A stretch of DNA of 64,000 nt. Source: UBA9620 sp965220695. GTDB taxonomy: Bacteria; Acidobacteriota; Vicinamibacteria; Vicinamibacterales; UBA8438. Under the pieces are notes generated by a model. It saw nothing but the letters and a program-made list of their open reading frames with translations, searched no databases and was not told where the DNA came from. Made by a program: the position numbers and the translations under genes. Location of the stretch: assembly GCA_965220695.1 (NCBI GenBank), contig OZ244838.1:62001-126000 (forward strand), written 5' to 3'. How positions within the stretch are numbered: position 1 is the first letter of the stretch; each line of letters opens with the position of its first letter. This document shows positions 53,076-61,563 of the stretch, piece by piece.

Positions 53076-53241
53076 CGGCCAAACGGAAAGGTGCCGCCCC
53101 ACCCCTCACGAGGGATGGACTCCCTCGACCGCACTTGAACTCCAGGCGCGCCTCAACGATCTGCTGACCGATAACCAAAGCCGGAAGATCGCTATCCGCG
53201 TCATCGACGTCTCAATCCCGCCGGCATCGACTTCCATGTAG
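53076..53241 (+). pseudogene. Displaced 3' end of the STAND ATPase gene
   Basis: Directly after the right target duplication the frame resumes with FGQTERCRPTPHEGWTPSTA and ALELQARLNDLLTDNQSRKI, IAIRVIDVSIPPASTSM, then TAG. The preceding TSD gives VFWF, continuing the VYIVFW broken at 50259. Joining 46394-50259 to 53076-53241 keeps the frame (4,032 bp, 1,343 residues) and restores the end of the nuclease domain. The fragment has no start of its own. Confidence 0.93.
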
Positions 53242-53312
53242 CCGCCGGGGGCGGCGTCACGTTCGCCGGTCAGAAACACCCCGTTATTGGCCGAAGGCGC
53301 CATTTCGGATTA

Positions 53313-53590
53313 TCAAAATCGCGCGCTCAGCGTGATACATAAGCCTGTCCAGATTCTTGAGGTGCCGCCGAGGGCGCGGATGGAGTGTTTGTCCCACCAT
53401 CTGCCTGGGAGGTGTCCGTGGTTGACGGCGTTCGGTATGTCGGCCCGTGCGTCGGTCGCCGTGCCGGACTCGAAGAACAGGATCCGTTTGTGCGCCGTGG
53501 CCAGCTCCAGGGCGAGCGTGATGCCCGCCGGGCCAGCGCCGATTACGTAGCAGTCGTACACCTGCTTGGGGACGCCGGAAGTCAACCACA
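53313..53590 (-). pseudogene. N-terminal fragment of a GMC-type FAD oxidoreductase
   Basis: The minus-strand frame YDCYVIGAGPAGITLALELA contains the GxGxxG FAD-binding motif, followed by RILFFESGTATDAR and HGHLPGRWWDKHSIRALGGT, as in GMC/choline-dehydrogenase-like enzymes. It ends about 90 residues in, at 53313, and nothing further of the 500-residue enzyme is found. Truncated, probably by the event that brought in the defence genes. Confidence 0.65.
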
Positions 53591-54144
53591 TTGGCGGATG
53601 AGCAAGACAGCTCATCACCCTGCGCGGCTCATCGTCCTGCGTGGTGCCCGCTCGAACCGCCGGAACGTCGCCATCCGCCGCCATCCCGAGCGGTTTGTGA
53701 AGGGGCCACCTCGGATTTGCTAGTACTTGAAGGTCCTGTCCTTCTCCACTAGGCGCCGCGCGTGTTCCTCTGGCAGGCGCACGGTCAGCGCCTCGCGGAC
53801 GGCGCGTGGCGGACCGGCTGCCGCTGGTGTGCGTCGAAGACTACTATCGACCTCGAGCCGGCGATTTTCTCAGCAGACACAGCCGGAGACACGCTGACCA
53901 CCAGCCGGCCGACATCGACCTCGTCCGGACAAAGTACGCAATAATCCCATCTCTGTCGGCACCGCGGTGGCAGTTTTTGCCACGTCGGGCTTGCCGGCCG
54001 AGGGTGGCCCCCTGCCGCATCCCCCACAACTGGGGATTGGCGCTGTTGATGCTATCGCCTTGCTCGATCAGCTCATCGCAACCAGGCGGGTTGCATCCTG
54101 CTGTTCGCCGGTTCGAATGCTCTGAAATGGGCGCGGGAGAACAA
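53591..54144. other. 554-bp region without an intact gene
   Basis: A minus-strand piece at about 53727-53810 reads VREALTVRLPEEHARRLVEK before a stop. It resembles the start of ribbon-helix-helix antitoxins but has no partner and no clear start. The remainder up to 54144 shows only short frames. The promoter of the two-gene unit starting at 54145 should lie here. Confidence 0.35.
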
Positions 54145-55263
54145 ATGCGGAAACGCCAGAAGTTCTGTGTCTACCTCGCCGGCCCGATTCACGGTTGTAA
54201 CGACAATCAGGTACACCGTTGGCGCGACGACGTCGTGCGGAAGTACGACTCACACTTGAGTTTCAGCAATCCCGCCGAGCGGCTGCTCGATCAGTCGGCG
54301 GCCCCCTACGAGATTGTCGAAGCCGACCTCAGCGCCATCGACAATGCGGATGGGCTACTGGTCAACATGTGGCGTGAATCGATAGGTTCCGCCATCGGAG
54401 TCGTTCACGCACATCGAGCGGGCAAGCCGGTGGTAGTCGCGGATCCGAACCACCTCAACAGCAGGATGCTTGATTTCTACGCCGACGCGGTGGAGGAGAC
54501 GCCGCTGAAGGCCGCGAACGTCTTGTTGGGTCTATTGCGCGCAGAGGCGGACTGGAGCGTCATCAAGTCCACCGAGCGCCGCGAGGAGGCGTTTGACCGT
54601 CGAAAGTTGATGGCGGCAATCCGTGCGGCTTGCCGCGCCGCGAGACTCGACGACATCGTCGTTCCGCGGCTCGTCATGCCGTCAGTGATCGAACGCTTGA
54701 AGAAGAGCGACCGGCAATTGAAGAAACGGCTCACCACCACTGAGATCGACAGGCAGGTCATGGCGACTTTCGCGGACATGGAGGCCGATCCTAGACACGC
54801 CGCAGCCGTCGAGGGAATCTCTATGAAATGGAAGAGCCGCCAGGAAGAGAAGAGACCCGCCCGCAACCGCGTACCGCGGCGCGTGACAACTTCAAGCTCG
54901 GTGAACCATGTCGAGATCTCCTGCGGCGGCAAGAGCCACGGTACGATCTGGGGAAAGACGGTCAAGAAGCTAGGCGACATTCCCTCCGCCGACGCCAGGC
55001 AAGTGTTTCTGACCATTTGGAAGGTTTCCGGGATCACGCGAATTACCCTCGGACCCTTTGGTCGCAAAGGAATTAGATCGTCGTGCGGGGCCACCGTCGG
55101 CGAATCCAAGACACCATGCGTCATTGAGGGTAAACTGTTCGACAAGGGCGACAAGGGGACAATGCAGTCGTTTCAGGTGCACGTACACTCCATCGCCGAC
55201 GAATCGGAACTCCTGGGAGAAATCGTCGACAGACTGAAGAACTCGGGGCGTTGGGCAGGATGA
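54145..55263 (+). CDS. Nucleoside-deoxyribosyltransferase-like / ATP-cone protein (candidate defence sensor)
   Basis: 372 residues from the ATG with GGGAGA five bases upstream. Residues about 5-130 have a nucleoside 2-deoxyribosyltransferase-like Rossmann fold: FCVYLAGPIHG, the acidic DLSAIDNADGLLVNMW, and SIGSAIGVVHAHRAGKPVVV. The catalytic Glu usually found in this last motif appears to be Gly, hinting at binding rather than hydrolysis. Residues about 135-230 match an ATP-cone (IKSTERREEAFDRRKLMAAI, then RLTTTEIDRQVMATFADME), the regulatory nucleotide sensor of ribonucleotide reductases. The last 130 residues are unrecognised. It precedes a restriction-endonuclease-like gene by 27 bp. Confidence 0.7.
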   Translation: MRKRQKFCVYLAGPIHGCNDNQVHRWRDDVVRKYDSHLSFSNPAERLLDQSAAPYEIVEADLSAIDNADGLLVNMWRESIGSAIGVVHAHRAGKPVVVADPNHLNSRMLDFYADAVEETPLKAANVLLGLLRAEADWSVIKSTERREEAFDRRKLMAAIRAACRAARLDDIVVPRLVMPSVIERLKKSDRQLKKRLTTTEIDRQVMATFADMEADPRHAAAVEGISMKWKSRQEEKRPARNRVPRRVTTSSSVNHVEISCGGKSHGTIWGKTVKKLGDIPSADARQVFLTIWKVSGITRITLGPFGRKGIRSSCGATVGESKTPCVIEGKLFDKGDKGTMQSFQVHVHSIADESELLGEIVDRLKNSGRWAG

Positions 55264-55290
55264 GTCTCGTCTTGCACGCTCTAGATCAAT

Positions 55291-56310
55291 ATGGCATCTC
55301 CAGACCAAATCAGAGGCGCGCTCCTTGAAGAAGCAATCCTGTTCCTGTTGAAGACTTCAGGATTCGAGGCGGTCGCAGACCATAGTGACGACCCGATGCT
55401 CAGCAGGGGGTCGGCCGGCCTCAATGTCAACGGTCGCGGCGGCAGTCATCAGATCGACGCGATCGCTGACTTCAGAGTGGGTCATCCGTTCACGTACCCT
55501 CCACGGCTCTTGGTCGAGGCCAAAGCTTTTGGGTCCCAAAAAGCCGTCGGGCTTGAGGTCGTGCGAAACGCGGTTGGAGTCCTGAAGGATATCAACGAAG
55601 CGTGGATGCCATCTGACTCAACGAGGACGAGACACCACTACCACTACGCCATCTTTACGACGACCAGATTCTCGAAACCAGCTCAAAAATACGCTTTCGC
55701 ACATGACATTTACCTGCTACCACTCGCCAACTCCCCGTTTCTGCAGCCGCTGACTGTTGCGATCAACGAGATCGACACTGCCGCCAGATGGTCTGGGCGC
55801 AAGCTCCGCGACGTGAGAGATGCCCTGCGCGAACGCTTGCACTCAACGGCAAGCGCGCAACCACTGTTCACCGACCAGGACGCCCCACAGCAGCAGCACA
55901 TCGAGGCCGTAGCTCGCGCATGCCGTACCATTCGCGGCAGCTTACTCGCGATGATCTCACGGACTTTTCCGGTCTTCCTGGTGCCTCAAGACGGCGTTGA
56001 GATCGACGCGTTAGACGGTAACGTGGACGTTCGAGTCACCCGGGACGAATCTGGCTGGTACCTGCATCGGAGCGCAGATCAAAGTGATCTCTTTTCATTT
56101 GACCTTCCTGCCGAACTGTTCGATCAGTACGCTCATCAGGGCCTCCTCACCGCGACGGCTGCCTTGGATTTGAAGTCTCGGCATCTCTCGGAGATCCATG
56201 CCTACGTCACGACCGGCGACTCGATCCGATTGATAACGTTCAAACTCGATCAAGGGTGGCTGGCGACGCTGCACGAGACATTGCATCATGGTCAGGACAC
56301 GTATTCTTGA
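55291..56310 (+). CDS. Restriction-endonuclease-like (Mrr/PD-(D/E)XK) protein
   Basis: 339 residues. The N-terminal domain has the nuclease pattern: IRGALLEEAILFLLKTSGFE (helix), GSHQIDAIADF with the Asp, then PPRLLVEAKAF with E-x-K, followed by GLEVVRNAVGVLKDI, as in Mrr-like type IV or homing-type restriction domains. The C-terminal 200 residues (from about RWSGRKLRDVRDALRERL) are unfamiliar. Twenty-seven base pairs after the nucleotide-binding protein on the same strand, it is the probable effector of that pair. Codon use is less GC-rich than in flanking chromosome genes. Confidence 0.75.
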   Translation: MASPDQIRGALLEEAILFLLKTSGFEAVADHSDDPMLSRGSAGLNVNGRGGSHQIDAIADFRVGHPFTYPPRLLVEAKAFGSQKAVGLEVVRNAVGVLKDINEAWMPSDSTRTRHHYHYAIFTTTRFSKPAQKYAFAHDIYLLPLANSPFLQPLTVAINEIDTAARWSGRKLRDVRDALRERLHSTASAQPLFTDQDAPQQQHIEAVARACRTIRGSLLAMISRTFPVFLVPQDGVEIDALDGNVDVRVTRDESGWYLHRSADQSDLFSFDLPAELFDQYAHQGLLTATAALDLKSRHLSEIHAYVTTGDSIRLITFKLDQGWLATLHETLHHGQDTYS

Positions 56311-56568
56311 AATCGCCGAGTCGCACGCGGCGGATGCTGAAACTGCATTGGCGGTCGAGGTCGCCTAGTAAATCGACACACACACCTATCGCGGAGGCGG
56401 GTGGGTCGTGCGGCGCGGCCAGGTGCAGGCGTGCAAGGGGACCTGCGGTCTGGACGCCGTAGGTCGCAACACCGCGCGCACATTGCGGTGCGCGCCGATC
56501 ACCGGAACCGGACCAAAGCGCCGAAAAGAGAAGATGACCGGCATTTCACGCTAGGCAGAGTACGACTG

Positions 56569-56800
56569 TTGAGCACCGATCACGGGTCGCCGCACGGAGT
56601 CAGCCCCTCGTCAACCGGACTTGCGGGAACCCATTTCGAATCGCAGGTCGGTGCTTCTTACCTTCTCGCGCTCCTCACCGGGACCGAGCCACGCGGCTTG
56701 CCCGGAACCTCCATAGATCGGGTCGAACTGCAGCGCGCCGCCGAAGGCAGGCCTCTGGATGATGTGATCGCGCACGCGCACGACACTACTGCGGAGGCTG
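56569..56800 (+). pseudogene. N-terminal fragment of a DUF4297/Cap4-nuclease-like defence protein
   Basis: From a TTG at 56569 the frame reads GLAGTHFESQVGASYLLALL and GTEPRGLPGTSIDRVELQRA, then DDVIAHAHD. This resembles the start of large NTPase proteins with an N-terminal dsDNA-nuclease (DUF4297-like) domain. It is cut after about 70 residues, where the IS1380 fragment begins. The 258 bases before it (56311-56568) hold no gene. Confidence 0.4.
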
Positions 56801-56805
56801 ACAGA

Positions 56806-57470
56806 GCCCCGCGCCCCGGTGGTGGTCGATGTCTCCGGCGACTGGCCCCTGGCCTCACCCCGTCGCGGGGGGTGCCCGCAAGCGCTGCGCGGCCAGGACC
56901 AACAGGTCGGTGTCGGGCACCCAGTCGCTCAGGGCGACCCAGATCGCGCGGACGGTGACGTGGACGTGGGCCCCGATCTTCAGCAACCGCAGTCGCAGCG
57001 TGTCGCATTGGGCCCGCTCCAGCCGGGTCCCCGCCAACCCCCGCTGGCGCTGCTGCTGCAGCAGCACATAGGCCAGCGTGGCCCAATACAGGCGCAGTTG
57101 GTTGGCCCGCAACATCGCACTGCTCGTCCGGTCGGCAAACAGCGCCAGCTGCTGTTCCTTGATGCGGTTCTCCATGTCCCCGCGGGCACAATACAGGTCT
57201 TCATACAGCGCCCGCGCGTCGACGGCGTCCACCGCCAGCGACGTGACCACGAAGCGCGGATTGGCCCCGGCCGGCAGCTGTTCGGCCTTCCCAATCACCC
57301 GGCGCTCCCGGCTCCAACTGTCGCGCGTGCGATAGCGCAGGTCCGCAAACTCTCGGGCCGCGGCCCCCGTCGCCTGGCACTGCGCCGCGGCCTGGGCCTG
57401 TTCGGCCTCGATCTGGGCCGTCAGGCGCGCGTTCTTCGCGATGCCGATGACGTAATCCACGGCGTGCGCA
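56806..57470 (-). pseudogene. IS1380-family transposase C-terminal fragment
   Basis: The minus-strand frame ending at 56855 reads DYVIGIAKNARLTAQIEAEQ, RYRTRDSWSRERRVIGKAEQ, NPRFVVTSLAVDAVDARALY, YCARGDMENRIKEQQLALFA and RTSSAMLRANQLRLYWATLA. These are the C-terminal blocks of IS1380-type transposases, including the catalytic Glu in GDMENRIKE. The first half of the about 450-residue enzyme is missing; upstream the sequence switches to hsdR at about 57470. Confidence 0.8.
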
Positions 57471-57474
57471 GCCG

Positions 57475-57985
57475 TAGGCCCGTACGAAGCTCTTGGCCTC
57501 GCCCGTGAACGCCACCTGCCCGTCTTCGTCCAGGTCGCCCAGATAGACCGCCACGCAGCCGTCGAGTATTCGGATCGAACTGGTCACGTTCGGCCCCGCC
57601 CAGGTAGCGCGGGACGAAGTCGTCGACCTGCTCGGACGAATAGACCTGGGCGTCGTCGAGATCCGCCTACAGGTCGTACTGCTTGTCGGGGTCGGTCTCG
57701 CCGGCCAGAATCGTGGCACGATGGAAGTCGGCGAACGCGTCGCGTATGGTGTCGGCGTCGTTCAGGAAATCGAGCACGAACACGTCGTGCCTCTTCGGAT
57801 CCACCTGGATCTTCTCGGCGACCCGCACGGAAATCCGTTCAGCGACGCCTCGCTGACCTTGGCCCCGCCGAACTCGGGCTCGCTTGAGAACGCCGCGATG
57901 GCTCGGTACGGGCTCCTCCGCTCACGCAGGTAGTCCCGGATGGCGTGGATGTACTGGACGCACGCTCGATGCCGTCGGTGTCGGT
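57475..57985 (-). pseudogene. hsdR: Decayed hsdR (type I restriction R subunit) fragment
   Basis: Read on the minus strand in several frames: AIRDYLRERRSPYRAIAAFS and GGAKVSEASLNGFP, then LNDADTIRDAFADFHRATIL, ADLDDAQVYSSEQVDDFVPR, and finally LDEDGQVAFTGEAKSFVRAY. These are successive blocks of the C-terminal third of HsdR translocases. An in-frame TAG after QYDL, two frameshifts and a deletion between blocks show decay. The IS1380 fragment cuts its 3' end. Confidence 0.75.
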
Positions 57986-57987
57986 GG

Positions 57988-58413
57988 CTATTTCTGCCTC
58001 CCTTGCTCGCTGAACGGATTGATCACGCGCAGGCCGTCGTAGCTCTGCTCCGAGTTGAGGTCTTCGGAATAAACCGCGTCGCACCCCATAACCCGCGCCG
58101 CAGCAAGGATCGCCCCGTCCCAATAGGACAGCTTGAATCGTCGGTTGATCGCGACGGCGTCCCGAAACAGAGCGAGGGTCACGTCCTGGACCGGAAATCC
58201 CAGGAGCGTTCCGAGAAAAGCGACGGCGTCGGCGTCGGACAGTCGCCCGCGACGCGTAGGGCGAGTCGCCTGATGGTAGAACTCCTGGAACACCTGCACC
58301 GATACCGCGAGGTCCTGCTCTTTCAGCAATTGGCGAGCGCGGCGGCGCTTCTTGGCATCCTCCGGTAGTGAGCTGACTGCATACAGCAGCACATTGGTGT
58401 CAACGAAGCGCAT
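57988..58413 (-). CDS. PIN-domain toxin (VapC-like)
   Basis: 141 residues. PIN residues: Asp5 in MRFVDTNVLLYAVS, the Glu in SVQVFQEFYHQATRP, the Asp pair in KLSYWDGAILAAARVMGCD and YSEDLNSEQSYDGL. Its start lies 14 bp inside the end of the upstream antitoxin gene. It is intact although it lies between two decayed type I restriction fragments. Predicted endoribonuclease of a toxin-antitoxin pair. Confidence 0.88.
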   Translation of the reverse strand: MRFVDTNVLLYAVSSLPEDAKKRRRARQLLKEQDLAVSVQVFQEFYHQATRPTRRGRLSDADAVAFLGTLLGFPVQDVTLALFRDAVAINRRFKLSYWDGAILAAARVMGCDAVYSEDLNSEQSYDGLRVINPFSEQGRQK

Positions 58414-58705
58414 CAGACCTGCCAGTGGCTTCGTCGTAGAGTTCGTCGCGGGTCAGGTTGTCGCGCGACCGCAGCCCCACTCCACGAGCATCGAAGTCGG
58501 CGAGCACGTCGTCCAACGCGCGGTGGCGAAGCTCTACCGACGATTCGGATTCCCGTGCCGTGGCGGCCGACTCGCGACCGGACTCGCCGACCAAACTCCG
58601 AAGATAAGTGCGCACCAGCGCGGACACCGACGTGTCCAGCTCCGCCGCCCGGATGCGGGAGCGCCGATAGGTGTCGTCGTCGACGGATACCGTGATGTTC
58701 CTCAT
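58400..58705 (-). CDS. Ribbon-helix-helix antitoxin for the PIN toxin
   Basis: 101 residues from ATG 58705. The start (MRNITVSVDDDTYRRSRIRA, then TSVSALVRTYLRSL) is a CopG/ribbon-helix-helix DNA-binding fold; the C-terminal part (DDVLADFDARGVGLRSRDNL, TRDELYDE) would bind the toxin. It overlaps the toxin gene by 14 bp. By family it represses its own promoter. Confidence 0.85.
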   Translation of the reverse strand: MRNITVSVDDDTYRRSRIRAAELDTSVSALVRTYLRSLVGESGRESAATARESESSVELRHRALDDVLADFDARGVGLRSRDNLTRDELYDEATGRSDALR

Positions 58706-58782
58706 CGACACAGCCTCACAGCTTCAGCGTAACACAGCATCTGCAACGCGAATGTCCCGACATCTGACCCGATAGCCGTCAA

Positions 58783-58943
58783 CGGTCGGAGGTGTCGTCA
58801 TGCCGCCTCTTGCCGTAGGGACGGTTCGAGAGCATGAAGTCGAACTCGCGCGACGGGAAGGCGTCGTTGGCGAGGGTCGAGTGCTCGGGGCCGCCCACGA
58901 TGTTGTCGGCCGCCTCGCCCTTCCCCCTGTTGGGCGTCAATCC
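58783..58943 (-). pseudogene. hsdM: hsdM (type I restriction methylase) fragment
   Basis: The minus-strand frame contains EAADNIVGGPEHSTLANDAF followed by SREFDFMLSNRPYGKRR. This is the region around the NPPY catalytic motif of HsdM adenine methylases, with NPPY changed to NRPY here. About 50 codons remain. Together with the hsdR pieces it shows a lost type I system. Confidence 0.65.
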
Positions 58944-58991
58944 TCGAAGGGCCGCAAAGACCGCCCCGGCCCACGAAAGAGCCCGTATCGC

Positions 58992-59244
58992 TCATCGCTC
59001 GAAGAGCTCTCTGCGGACGTCCTTCTCGGGCCTTCCGAGAAAGGCGGCAACATCGGACGTTATCTGGCTCAACGTTCCGATCCGCACGGCTCGATGACGC
59101 GGAACCGTCACGCTGTGCTCTTCCGTTCCGGTTTTCAGCGTCACGGTCATGTGACTGCCTCGGATTCTCCTCAAGTGGTACCCGTAGCGGCGGGCTCAAC
59201 CGTTGGACGACCTGCTCCCCCGACAAGTCCCGGGGGAGCCTCAT
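58992..59244 (-). pseudogene. hicA: HicA-type toxin with a frameshift
   Basis: It begins at ATG 59244 overlapping the hicB stop (MRLPRDLSGEQVVQRLS), then changes frame near 59187 and continues with YGYHLRRIRGSHMTVTLK and HSVTVPRHRAVRIGTL, ending VAAFLGRPEKDVRRELFER. The dsRBD-like HicA fold, with the catalytic His in RGSHM, is complete apart from one extra base. HicA is an mRNA interferase. It is either inactivated or affected by a sequencing error in a run of C. Confidence 0.65.
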
Positions 59245-59453
59245 ACGGCGATCGCTTCGTCACGAACCAGGTGCAGCCTGATCACCCTGGGGGCATCGCC
59301 TTCGTCGAAATGGCAAAGGACAGCGTCTCGCGCCATCTCCTTCAGGTCGTTCCAATCCTCCCCTTGCGTGAAGATGCTATGGCCGAGAGCGCGGGCCTCG
59401 TACCCGCCCTCGGCCGATTCGGTCACCTCGAAGATGATCTCGGCAAGTCTCAT
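59241..59453 (-). CDS. hicB: HicB-like antitoxin
   Basis: 70 residues; ATG with GGGGAG upstream. The sequence EIIFEVTESAEGGYEARALG, IFTQGEDWNDLKEMARDAVL and IRLHLVRDEAIAV is the HicB partial RNase H-like fold without a DNA-binding tail. It neutralises HicA. Here it precedes hicA (antitoxin first) and overlaps it by four bases. Confidence 0.75.
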   Translation of the reverse strand: MRLAEIIFEVTESAEGGYEARALGHSIFTQGEDWNDLKEMARDAVLCHFDEGDAPRVIRLHLVRDEAIAV

Positions 59454-59860
59454 CGATTCTCCCCGTCGTCACATCACGCTCGCTTCCCTCCGCGTGGGGC
59501 GAGCTCACCGTCTTGCGGCCGGCACGGCGGTCTGGAACGCAAGGATCTCGCCAGACAGCCCCTCCGTATCGGTCGGCACGACCACGTGTGTCCGCATCAC
59601 CGAATTCCCGAACACAATCCCGACCGGCAAATCCCGTCCAGGCCTGTTGCGTTCCGCAGAATGAGTGTATCCGAGACCGCCAGAGATGCTCCCAATGGCG
59701 TTCGTTCGACCAGGACGTCGGTCATCGGCCCGGTTCCACCGTTCGCCGTCGCACCGCCCAACGGCCGCGCGACAGGTCGCCTCGAGTCCGAGCGGTGCAT
59801 CGAGCGCTGGACCCGACGGCGCCCCGCCGCCACGCCGCACGGACCGTCTCCGCACCCCCG
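59454..59860. other. 407-bp region with decayed coding sequence
   Basis: Minus-strand frames contain pieces such as MTDVLVERTPLGASLAVSDT and, in another frame, FGNSVMRTHVVVPTDTEGLS. These look like one former gene broken by frameshifts, but I cannot name the family. No intact gene is supported. Confidence 0.35.
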
Positions 59861-60232
59861 CTATGCCTTCTCCGGCCCGAAGATCGACAGCAGGTGCCCG
59901 TCCGGATCGCGGAAGTTGGCGGCCCACTGGTCGCCGCTGACGTTGCGGGGCGCGTTCAGGAATTCGACCCCGCGGGCGTGCAGCGCCGCGTGCGCCGCGG
60001 TGACGTCGGCCACCCCGAACACGACCTCGACCGCGCCGGCCAGCGGGGTGGCCAGCCTGGCGTGCGCCTCGCTCAGCGCCAGGGTGACGCCGCCGGCGTC
60101 GAGGAACGCGAAGCCCGGCATCTCCATCTGCACGTCCAGCCCGAGGGTCTCGTGATAGAACGCCAGCGACCGGGCCAGATCGGTGGCGCCCAGCATGATG
60201 TTGTTGATGCGAGTCAGTCTGACATCGTTCAT
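59861..60232 (-). CDS. VOC-family (glyoxalase/bleomycin-resistance-like) protein
   Basis: 123 residues forming one VOC beta-alpha-beta-beta-beta pair: RINNIMLGATDLARSLAFYH, GLDVQMEMPGFAFLDAGGVT, EVVFGVADVTAAHAAL and NFRDPDGHLLSIFGPE with the terminal metal-site Glu region. VOC enzymes are isomerases, dioxygenases or binding proteins. The start overlaps the stop of the ligase gene (ATGA), so it is last in the minus-strand operon. Confidence 0.85.
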   Translation of the reverse strand: MNDVRLTRINNIMLGATDLARSLAFYHETLGLDVQMEMPGFAFLDAGGVTLALSEAHARLATPLAGAVEVVFGVADVTAAHAALHARGVEFLNAPRNVSGDQWAANFRDPDGHLLSIFGPEKA

Positions 60233-61563
60233 GGTCCTGTCTCCGGCGCGCCGGTCTCGACGATGAACCGGCGCGCCTTCAGTTCGAAGCGGGGCAGGGT
60301 TCCGGGCGCCGCGATCCGTACCGGTACCGAGAGTCCCATCGATTCACGCAACGCCTGGGTCACCCGGGGCGCGATGTCGCCGCGGCCCGGCGCGTCCGGG
60401 GCGAGCTCGACCTCGACGGCGAGCGTGTGCAGCGCCCCGTCGGTCGAGACGGTCGATCGGTATTCGACCACTTCGGGAAACTGGCGCACCACGGCTTCGA
60501 CCGCCGTTGGATAGACGTTGACACCACGCACGCACACCATGTCGTCGGTGCGCGACAGGACGCCGCCGTCGATGCGGGCCAGCGTACGCCCGCAGGGGCA
60601 CGGCTCGCCGGTGATGCGTACGATGTCACCGGTGCGATAGCGGATGACGGGGCTGGCGGTGCGCCCCAGATTGGTGACCACCAGCTCGCCCGCCTCGCCG
60701 TCGGATACCGGGACGCCGGATGCGGGGTCGATCGTTTCGCAGATGAACTCGCGCTCGTTCAGGTGCAGCGTCCCCGGCGCCTCCCGGCATTCGAAACTGA
60801 CCGGTCCCACCTCGGTCAGCCCGTGGTGGTCGATGACCCGCGCGCCCCAGCCGTCCTCGATGCGGGCGCGTGTGGCGGGGATGCTGCCGCCCGGTTCACC
60901 GGCGACGATCACCGTACCGACGGAGCCGCCGGCGAGGTCGACGATGCCGGTGGCCCGCGCCGCCTCGACTAGTCGCAGCGCGTAGGTGGGGGTGCAGCAC
61001 ACGACCGTGGGACGTGCGGCCCCGACCACCCCGAGACGCGTGTCACTCGACATCCCCCCGCCGGGGATGCAGAGCGCGCCGATGCGGGATCCCGCATCGA
61101 ATGCCGACCAGAAGCCGAGGAACGGGCCGAAACCGAACGGAAAGAAGATGCGGTCGCGGCGCGTGACACCCGCGGCGCGATAGACGGCGTGCCAGCAGTC
61201 GATCACCCAGGCCCAGCTTGCGTTGGTGTCGAGCCAGCGCAGGGGCCGGCCGGTGGTCGACGAGGTGTGGTGATAGCGGGTGTAGCGGTCGAGCGGTTCG
61301 GTGTGCGCGGTGCCCCAGGGCGGCGCAGCGTCCTGGTCGGCCGCCAGCTCCTGCCTGGTGGTCAGCGGCAGCGCGTGAAGCTGGTCGAGGCTGCGGACGG
61401 CATCGATGGCGACACCGGCGGCGTCGAGCTTGCGGGTGTAGAAACGGTTGGCGCCGTGAACCGCCGCGAGCAGGGCGCGGAACCGGCGCTGCTGGCTGGC
61501 GGCGAGTTCGGCTCGCGGCGCGCACTCTGCGTCGTCCGGGCGGGGGCGGGACGCTTCGGTCAT
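60229..61563 (-). CDS. Phenylacetate-CoA-ligase-like AMP-forming enzyme
   Basis: 444 residues; ATG overlaps the thioesterase stop. Adenylate-forming features of the PaaK group are YHHTSSTTGRPLRW (P-loop), FFPFGFGPFLGFW, IVAGEPGGSIPATR, IDHHGLTEVGPVSFEC, VIRYRTGDIVRITGEPCPCG and GRTLARIDGGVLSRTDDMVC, then GVNVYPTAVEAVV. It activates an aryl acid as acyl-AMP and probably acyl-CoA or a carrier-bound thioester. With a chorismate-lyase-like gene upstream, 4-hydroxybenzoate or a related acid is a reasonable but unproven substrate. Confidence 0.87.
   Translation of the reverse strand: MTEASRPRPDDAECAPRAELAASQQRRFRALLAAVHGANRFYTRKLDAAGVAIDAVRSLDQLHALPLTTRQELAADQDAAPPWGTAHTEPLDRYTRYHHTSSTTGRPLRWLDTNASWAWVIDCWHAVYRAAGVTRRDRIFFPFGFGPFLGFWSAFDAGSRIGALCIPGGGMSSDTRLGVVGAARPTVVCCTPTYALRLVEAARATGIVDLAGGSVGTVIVAGEPGGSIPATRARIEDGWGARVIDHHGLTEVGPVSFECREAPGTLHLNEREFICETIDPASGVPVSDGEAGELVVTNLGRTASPVIRYRTGDIVRITGEPCPCGRTLARIDGGVLSRTDDMVCVRGVNVYPTAVEAVVRQFPEVVEYRSTVSTDGALHTLAVEVELAPDAPGRGDIAPRVTQALRESMGLSVPVRIAAPGTLPRFELKARRFIVETGAPETGP

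Noticed and set aside
53017..53241. Independent 74-residue gene after the IS
   Set aside because: Its first part is IS terminal sequence and its remainder continues the interrupted STAND gene in frame; it is a displaced 3' end, not a gene.
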